From Paracoccus endophyticus (GTDB lineage: Bacteria > Pseudomonadota > Alphaproteobacteria > Rhodobacterales > Rhodobacteraceae): 64,000 nucleotides of DNA. The position numbers were made by a program, and so were the translations under genes. The notes below the pieces were generated by a model. It ran no database searches and was not told the DNA's origin. It saw only the letters and a program-made list of their open reading frames with translations. Positions 58,466 to 64,000 of the stretch are shown in pieces; position 1 is the stretch's first letter, and each line of letters starts with the position of its first letter. The stretch spans positions 1-64,000 of the forward strand of contig NZ_QLUV01000006.1 of NCBI RefSeq assembly GCF_003286075.1, written 5' to 3'.

Positions 58466-59830
58466 ATGGCCAAACCCGTCGCCGCCTTTACCTGCACCGC
58501 CTGCGGGGCCGCCCACCCGAAGTGGTCGGGCCGCTGTGATGCCTGCGGGCAGTGGAACAGCATCGTCGAGGAGGCCCCGCTGTCCCAGGGACCCGGCCGC
58601 GGCCTGGGCGCGGCGCGCGGGCGGGTCATCGCGCTGAGCGGGCTGTCCAGCGACGAGCCGCCGCCCACACGCGCCGCCTCGGGCATCGATGAGCTGGACC
58701 GGGTGCTGGGCGGCGGGCTGGTGCCCGGCAGCGCCATCCTGGTCGGGGGCGACCCGGGGATCGGCAAGTCCACGCTGATGCTTCAGGCCGCCGCCGCCTT
58801 TGCCCGCGCGGGCGCCCGCGCCGTCTATATCAGCGGCGAGGAGGCCGGCGCACAGTTGCGGATGCGCGCCGGGCGGCTGGGGCTGGCCGACGCGCCGGTG
58901 CGGCTGGGCACGGAAACCGCCTTGCGCGACATCCTGACAACGCTGGACGCAGAGCGTCCCGACGTCGCGGTGATCGATTCGATCCAGACCCTGTGGTCGG
59001 ACACCGTCGATGCCGCCCCGGGCAGCGTGGGCCAGGTCCGCGCCGCCGCGCACGAGCTGATGACATTCGCCAAGCGCAGCGGGGTCGCCGTGATCCTTGT
59101 GGGCCACGTCACCAAGGACGGCCAGATCGCAGGACCCCGCGTCGTCGAGCATATGGTCGATACGGTCCTGTATTTCGAGGGCGAGCGCGGCCACCAGTTC
59201 CGCATCCTGCGCGCGGTCAAGAACCGCTTTGGCCCGGCCGGGGAAATCGGCGTTTTCGAGATGACCGGCGGCGGCCTGGCGCAGGTCGCCAACCCCTCGG
59301 CCCTGTTTCTGTCCGAACGCGGCCAGCCCATTCCCGGCAGCGCCGTCTTTGCCGGGATCGAGGGGACGCGGCCGGTCCTGACGGAAATCCAGGCGTTGGT
59401 CGCGCCGTCCACCCTCGCCTCGCCCCGGCGCACGGTGGTGGGGCTGGACGGCGGGCGGGTCAGCACCATCCTTGCCGTGCTGGAGGCGCGCTGCGCCGTG
59501 CCCTTTGCCGGGCTGGACGTGTTCCTGAACGTCGCGGGCGGCATGCGCGTCAGCGAGCCGGCCGCCGACCTTGCCATCGCCGCCGCGCTGCTGAGCGCGC
59601 GCGAGGACCACCCCCTGCCCGCCGAGACCGTCTTTTTCGGCGAGGTCAGCCTGTCGGGCGCCCTGCGCCCCGTCGCCCAGGCCGAAAACAGGTTGAAAGA
59701 GGCGCAGAAACTTGGTTTTTCACAAGCCATCCTGCCCGCGGTCCAGAAGGTCGAGGGTTCGGAGGGCATGCGCGTGACCCGCGCCGCCGATCTGACGAGT
59801 TTCACGGGCGAGACATTCGGCGCCGGATGA
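58466..59830 (+). CDS. radA: DNA repair protein RadA
   Basis: 454 residues. RecA-like ATPase/helicase for branch migration in recombination repair. Zinc finger Cys10, Cys13, Cys24, Cys27 (CTAC...CDAC), Walker A GGDPGIGKST, the KNRFG motif and a C-terminal Lon-protease-like domain. Ends 42 bp before cvpA. Confidence 0.96.
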   Translation: MAKPVAAFTCTACGAAHPKWSGRCDACGQWNSIVEEAPLSQGPGRGLGAARGRVIALSGLSSDEPPPTRAASGIDELDRVLGGGLVPGSAILVGGDPGIGKSTLMLQAAAAFARAGARAVYISGEEAGAQLRMRAGRLGLADAPVRLGTETALRDILTTLDAERPDVAVIDSIQTLWSDTVDAAPGSVGQVRAAAHELMTFAKRSGVAVILVGHVTKDGQIAGPRVVEHMVDTVLYFEGERGHQFRILRAVKNRFGPAGEIGVFEMTGGGLAQVANPSALFLSERGQPIPGSAVFAGIEGTRPVLTEIQALVAPSTLASPRRTVVGLDGGRVSTILAVLEARCAVPFAGLDVFLNVAGGMRVSEPAADLAIAAALLSAREDHPLPAETVFFGEVSLSGALRPVAQAENRLKEAQKLGFSQAILPAVQKVEGSEGMRVTRAADLTSFTGETFGAG

Positions 59831-59872
59831 CCGCCCCCAACCTGCGGCGACAGCCGCAAAAGGGCGGTTTCA

Positions 59873-60472
59873 ATGGACGGCTTTACCCTTGTTGATGGCA
59901 TCGTTGCGGCCGTCATCATCCTTTCGGCGATTCTCGCCTATTCGCGCGGCTTCGTGCGCGAATCGCTGGCGATCCTGGGCTGGATCGGGGCCGCCATCCT
60001 GGCGTTCATGTTCGCGGCAGCGATGCGGCCCCTGATCGCGCAGATCCCCTATGTGAACAGGCTGTTGGCCGACAGCTGCGAACTGGCCACAATCGCGGGG
60101 TTTGCCGTCGTCTTCGCGCTGGCGCTGGTGGTGTTTTCCATCCTGACGCCGCTGTTTTCGTCGGTCGTCCAGCGCAGCGCGCTGGGGGGCGTCGATCAGG
60201 GCATGGGCTTTCTGTTCGGCGTGGCGCGCGGCATCCTGCTGGTTGCCGTGGCGTTCATCGTCTATGACCGGGTGATGGCAAGCCAGCCCGTTCCCATGGT
60301 GGACGGGTCCCGGTCGGCGCAGGTCTTCCAGCGCATGAGCGGTCAGCTGAACGAACAGATCCCGCAGGATGCGCCGGGCTGGGTTGTGTCGCGCTATGAC
60401 CAGCTGGTGCGGTCCTGCCCCGCCAGCGCCACGGTCCCGGCCGCGACCACGCCGACTGCTGCCTCGAACTGA
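59873..60472 (+). CDS. cvpA: CvpA family membrane protein
   Basis: 199 residues, four hydrophobic segments with YSRGFVRESLAILGWIGAAI (CvpA signature) and LGGVDQGMGFLFGVARGILLV. Directly before purF, as in many proteobacteria. Its role in E. coli relates to envelope integrity and colicin V; mechanism unknown. Confidence 0.92.
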   Translation: MDGFTLVDGIVAAVIILSAILAYSRGFVRESLAILGWIGAAILAFMFAAAMRPLIAQIPYVNRLLADSCELATIAGFAVVFALALVVFSILTPLFSSVVQRSALGGVDQGMGFLFGVARGILLVAVAFIVYDRVMASQPVPMVDGSRSAQVFQRMSGQLNEQIPQDAPGWVVSRYDQLVRSCPASATVPAATTPTAASN

Positions 60473-60599
60473 CAGGGCGATCCGGGCCTTTGTGGCGGAC
60501 CGATGTCGTTTTCCGTCCCGGCGCGTCCGCCGGGGCGTGACTTTGGTGCGGCGCGCGCCTAGATACCTCCTCGTTCCCCCAGCGACTGGCAGGCGTTCG

Positions 60600-62156
60600 A
60601 TGCAGCCTTTCCTTGCCCATCCCTTCGATCACGACCGCCTGCACGAAGAGTGCGGCGTCTTTGGCGTGATCGGCGTGACCGATGCCGCCAACTTCGTCGC
60701 CTTGGGGCTGCACGCCCTGCAGCACCGAGGTCAGGAGGCGGGCGGCATCGTCGTCCACCACCCCGACCACGGGTTCAACAGCGCCCATCGGTTCGGCTAT
60801 GTCCGCGACAACTTCACCAAGGCGTCGCTGATGGAAACCCTTCCGGGGCCGCTGGCCGTCGGCCATGTGCGCTATTCCACCGCCGGGACCAAGGCCAACA
60901 CCGCGATCCGCGACGTGCAGCCGTTCTTCGGCGAGTTCGCGATGGGCGGCTGCGCCGTCGCCCACAACGGCAACATCACCAACGCCTTGGCCCTGCGGCG
61001 CGAACTGATCGAGCGCGGCTCGATCTTTCAGTCGGGGTCCGACAGCGAATGCATCATCCACCTGATGGCGCGGTCGATCCAGCGCAACATCCCCGAGCGG
61101 ATGAAGGATGCGCTGCGCCGGGTCGAGGGCGCGTTTTCCGTCATCGCCATGACCCGCACCAAGCTGATCGGCGTGCGCGATGCCCTGGGCGTGCGCCCGC
61201 TGGTGCTGGGTCGGCTGCCGGGCGACGCGTTCGTGCTGTCGTCGGAAACCTGCGCGCTGGACATCGTGGGGGCCGAGTTCATCCGCGAGATCGAGCCGGG
61301 CGAGATGGTCGTGATCTCGAAGGGCAAGGTCGAAAGCTCGCGCCCCTTCGGCCCGTCCACGGGGCGGTTCTGCATCTTCGAGCACGTGTATTTCAGCCGC
61401 CCCGATTCGATCATCGGCGGCCGCTCGGTCTACGAGACCCGCCGCCAGATCGGCGTCGAGCTGGCGCGCGAGGCCCCGGTGGACGCCGACCTGGTCTGCC
61501 CGGTGCCTGACAGCGGCACGCCCGCGGCCATCGGCTATGCCCATGAAAGCGGCATTCCCTATGGCATGGGCATCATCCGCAACCAGTACATGGGCCGCAC
61601 CTTCATCGAGCCGACCGAGCAGATCCGCAACATGGGCGTGCGGCTGAAGCTGAACGTCAACCGCGCGCTGGTGCGCGGCAAGCGCGTGGTGCTGGTCGAC
61701 GACAGCGTCGTGCGGGGCACCACCAGCCGCAAGATCAAGGACATGATCCTGGACGCAGGCGCGGCCGAGGTGCATTTCCGCATCGCCAGCCCGCCGACCG
61801 CCTGGCCCTGCTTTTACGGCGTGGACACGCCGGATCGCGACAAGCTGCTGGCCGCGAACATGTCCAACGACGAGATGCGCGACTGGATCGGCGTGGACAG
61901 CCTGGCCTTCGTGTCGCTGAACGGTCTTTACCGCGCCGTGGGCGAGGCGACGGGGCGCGACCCGGCCCGGCCGCAGTATTGCGATGCGTGCTTTTCGGGC
62001 GACTATCCAGTGGCGCCCTTCGACCAGCTGGAACGCGGCTTTCGCATGCGGCCGGACCCGCTGTCGGGCGATGCCGAGGCCCAGCAGGACCAGACCGGCT
62101 ATCGCCCGGTCGATCACACGCTGACCCCGAACAGCGCGACACGCGCGGCCGAATAG
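60600..62156 (+). CDS. purF: amidophosphoribosyltransferase
   Basis: 518 residues. First step of purine synthesis: PRPP and glutamine to phosphoribosylamine. N-terminal nucleophile Cys18 follows a 17-residue propeptide (EE/CGVFG), so the precursor is processed. PRPP motif VVLVDDSVVRGTTSR. Start at ATG 60600, 127 bp after cvpA. Confidence 0.96.
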   Translation: MQPFLAHPFDHDRLHEECGVFGVIGVTDAANFVALGLHALQHRGQEAGGIVVHHPDHGFNSAHRFGYVRDNFTKASLMETLPGPLAVGHVRYSTAGTKANTAIRDVQPFFGEFAMGGCAVAHNGNITNALALRRELIERGSIFQSGSDSECIIHLMARSIQRNIPERMKDALRRVEGAFSVIAMTRTKLIGVRDALGVRPLVLGRLPGDAFVLSSETCALDIVGAEFIREIEPGEMVVISKGKVESSRPFGPSTGRFCIFEHVYFSRPDSIIGGRSVYETRRQIGVELAREAPVDADLVCPVPDSGTPAAIGYAHESGIPYGMGIIRNQYMGRTFIEPTEQIRNMGVRLKLNVNRALVRGKRVVLVDDSVVRGTTSRKIKDMILDAGAAEVHFRIASPPTAWPCFYGVDTPDRDKLLAANMSNDEMRDWIGVDSLAFVSLNGLYRAVGEATGRDPARPQYCDACFSGDYPVAPFDQLERGFRMRPDPLSGDAEAQQDQTGYRPVDHTLTPNSATRAAE

Positions 62157-62479
62157 TCGCACGCGTCCGGCACGCCGCCCTTGGGGGGCGCCACGAACCC
62201 GTCGCGGGGCCGTGTCGTTTCTGTCACCGTCAGGCGATAGCGTCTTTCCATGCCGTCGGGCTGGACGGACGGGGTTGCCATACCCACTATCCGGTTCGGC
62301 GGCTGGGCCGCAGACTGGACGCGCGGGGCTTCACGGGGTCGCAGGCGCATGACCGGCATTTTGCACTTTTCCCTCCCTGCCAAGGGCCTGCGCGCGGACC
62401 ACGGCGCTCAACCCCGCCACGCTCGTGCGGCCGGACAGGCGGGCGCAGCGCCCCGCATCCGCTGTGAGCGGGCTGGCCC
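62157..62479. other. 323-bp intergenic region after purF
   Basis: No supported gene, RNA, repeat or terminator was recognised. It must contain the promoter of the following phosphatase unless that is read from purF. Confidence 0.4.
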
Positions 62480-63061
62480 ATGCGGATGATCGCCGCGCGT
62501 GTGGGGATGGTCGCGCTGGCCTGTCTGCTGGCGCTGGTGGGCTGGTTCGGCGGCCTGCATGCCAGCGGCAATGTGCAGACGGTGGTCGCGGGGCAGGTCT
62601 ATCGCGCCGGAACGCTGCCGCCCGACCACCTTGCCCGCCTGCTGGCGCAGCACCGCATCCGCAGCGTGGTGAACCTGCGCGGCCCGCATCCCGGCACCCC
62701 CTGGTACGACGCCGAGGCGGCCGCGACCGCCGCCGCCGGCGCGCAACTGCTGGATTTTCCGATGACGGCAGGCGCCCCCTTGCCCGAGGCAAAGGCCGGC
62801 GCGCTGATCCGCCTGATGGCGGACGCGCCCAAGCCGATGCTGATCCACTGTGAGGGGGGGGCCGACCGCACAGGCCTTGCCGCCGCGCTGTATCTGACGG
62901 CCGTGCAGGGCGTGCCGGCCCGCGAGGCGGGGCGGCAGCTGTCGGTTCGCTATGGCCATGTCGGCATCCAGGGCCTCACCTACGCGTGGCCCATGACCGA
63001 AAGCTGGCAGCGGCTGAAGGATCGCGTCCGGTCCCGGAGCGCGGCCCTGCCCGGCCGCTAG
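62480..63061 (+). CDS. membrane-anchored dual-specificity/tyrosine phosphatase-like protein
   Basis: 193 residues. One N-terminal hydrophobic segment (about 8-25) anchors it, then a cysteine phosphatase domain: ASGNVQTVVAGQVYRAGTL, RSVVNLRG, and the P-loop HCEGGADRTG with Cys124 and Arg130. Orientation puts the domain in the periplasm or cytoplasm (not decided). The 3' end overlaps the convergent glycosyltransferase by 4 bp. Confidence 0.82.
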   Translation: MRMIAARVGMVALACLLALVGWFGGLHASGNVQTVVAGQVYRAGTLPPDHLARLLAQHRIRSVVNLRGPHPGTPWYDAEAAATAAAGAQLLDFPMTAGAPLPEAKAGALIRLMADAPKPMLIHCEGGADRTGLAAALYLTAVQGVPAREAGRQLSVRYGHVGIQGLTYAWPMTESWQRLKDRVRSRSAALPGR

Positions 63062-64000
63062 AGGGTCGCCAGCAGCCCGGCATAGCGGCGCTCGGCCTCG
63101 GCCTGGGCGGCGGCGACGGCGGGAATGGCCATCAGCCGCGCCAGTTCCGCGGCGACCGCCGGGCCATAGCGCCGCTCGATGCTGCGATCCTCGATCCGGG
63201 CGCCCGCGATGCGGGCAAAATACTCCTCGGTGTGGCGGGTATTGCCCTCGCCCACGGCGACGGCCCCCCGGCCGCGATCGTGACGCAGGCAGAACGACGA
63301 CAGCGACTTGACGGCGTAATGGTTGTAATGCGCCAGCCCGTGGGCGATCTGCTCGGGCGGGACGTTGCGCAGCACCTGCCACAGCGGCGTGCCCGGCGCG
63401 ATGGCCGACAGCGCCCCGTCGCCCCGCATGACCTGCAACGGCACCTTGCCGCGATAGCCGTTGACGCAATGGTTGTGGATGGTGCGGAACCGCCGCAACC
63501 CGCGGGTCAGCGTCTTGATCGGCCGGTTCGCGCGATGGCGCGGGGGCACGCGGCGCACGAACTGCTGGGTGACGCGGCCGGGGCGCCAGTCCTCGTCGTC
63601 CGAGGTGCCGAAGGTCATCGGGTTCAGCGCGATGATGTCGGTGCCGTCGGGCGCCGCGGCGGTCAGGTCCTGCACCCGGCCTGCGCCGGTCGTGACCTGC
63701 AGGAACTCGTCGGCGTCCAGCACCATCAGCCAGTCGGCCCGGTCCAGCCCGTGCTCGGCCCGCATCAGGGCATAGCCCTTGTGCTGGGGGATGTCGCCGG
63801 GCGCCAGCACGTTGCGGGTGTGGCCGATGGCCCCCGCCGCGGCCAGCGCGTCCAGCACCAGGTCGGTGCCGTCGCGGCAGTCGTTCGACGCGATGAAGAT
63901 CCGGTCGAAACCCAGCACCCGATGATGGGCCACGAATTCCAGCACATACGGCCCCTCGTCCTTCATCGACGAAATCAGCACATGGCCCAGGCTGTCGGTC
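63058..64000 (-). CDS. glycosyltransferase family 2 protein (5' end outside window)
   Basis: Open from the right edge of the window; the translation begins TDSLGHVLISSMKDEGPYVL, so only the first residues are missing. GT-A fold: EFVAHHRVLGFDRIFIASN, LMVLDADEFL (metal-binding acid motif) and NPMTFGTSDDEDW. HNHCVNGYRGK and YNHYAVKS in the second half are typical of the GT2 group related to DUF616/GT92-like bacterial proteins. Probably modifies a surface polysaccharide; donor unknown. Confidence 0.82.
   Translation of the reverse strand, partial: TDSLGHVLISSMKDEGPYVLEFVAHHRVLGFDRIFIASNDCRDGTDLVLDALAAAGAIGHTRNVLAPGDIPQHKGYALMRAEHGLDRADWLMVLDADEFLQVTTGAGRVQDLTAAAPDGTDIIALNPMTFGTSDDEDWRPGRVTQQFVRRVPPRHRANRPIKTLTRGLRRFRTIHNHCVNGYRGKVPLQVMRGDGALSAIAPGTPLWQVLRNVPPEQIAHGLAHYNHYAVKSLSSFCLRHDRGRGAVAVGEGNTRHTEEYFARIAGARIEDRSIERRYGPAVAAELARLMAIPAVAAAQAEAERRYAGLLATL

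Noticed and set aside
57023..59611. Extension of the LolC/E-like frame to 862 codons through radA
   Set aside because: The part upstream of 58321 has no similarity and is antisense to radA, which has all its motifs.

Overview
The window is about 68% GC (by eye) and gene-dense, and its gene content is typical of an alphaproteobacterial chromosome, most likely Rhodobacteraceae and probably Paracoccus or a close relative. The evidence is the neighbourhoods folK/rpoZ/rsh, DUF177-rpmF-plsX-fabH and murA-DUF2948-hisD-UPF0262-LMW phosphatase, a CIRCE-controlled groESL, an OlsB-like ornithine-lipid acyltransferase, and an extragenic hairpin of the kind scattered through Rhodobacteraceae genomes. The genus call is inference. 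Both ends are truncated genes: the tail of an ABC ATPase on the left and most of a glycosyltransferase on the right.

Layout. 0-5 kb: ABC ATPase tail, a (S)-2-haloacid dehalogenase with a complete active site, a PHB-depolymerase-type esterase, a zinc alcohol/formaldehyde dehydrogenase and its partner, then a frameshifted integrase remnant beside tRNA-Thr. 5-17 kb: housekeeping genes (murA, hisD, groESL, rlmB, tRNA-Tyr, hisB, hisH) with a candidate small RNA or attenuator near 12.45 kb. 17-25 kb: an accessory oxidative cassette (DUF1330 protein, family VIII-like esterase, Baeyer-Villiger monooxygenase, DJ-1/PfpI protein, short-chain dehydrogenase, old yellow enzyme) with long regulatory gaps and no regulator gene. 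25-35 kb: a polar amino-acid-type ABC transporter followed by two glutamine-synthetase-like ligases, a class V aminotransferase, a class I glutamine amidotransferase, a PaiB-like flavoprotein and a PuuB-like FAD oxidase, which looks like a gamma-glutamylation route for an amine.

35-64 kb is mostly core: DUF2062 protein, rsh, rpoZ, folK, a NYN nuclease, ispH, rnhA, a TRIC-family channel, tgt, an OlsB-like acyltransferase, msrB, a BamE-like lipoprotein, DUF177-rpmF-plsX-fabH, hisF-hisE, MgtC, RNase D, GST, parE, a c-type cytochrome lipoprotein, chaC, lolD with its permease, radA, cvpA, purF, a membrane-anchored phosphatase and a glycosyltransferase.

The best candidates for something less described are (1) the structured RNA whose terminator sits directly before the ribosome binding site of a CoA-binding protein, (2) the esterase/BVMO/SDR/OYE cassette with its dyad-rich control region, and (3) the hybrid cluster joining an amino-acid-type importer to two GS-like ligases. 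No CRISPR array, intact insertion sequence, rRNA or intact prophage was seen.
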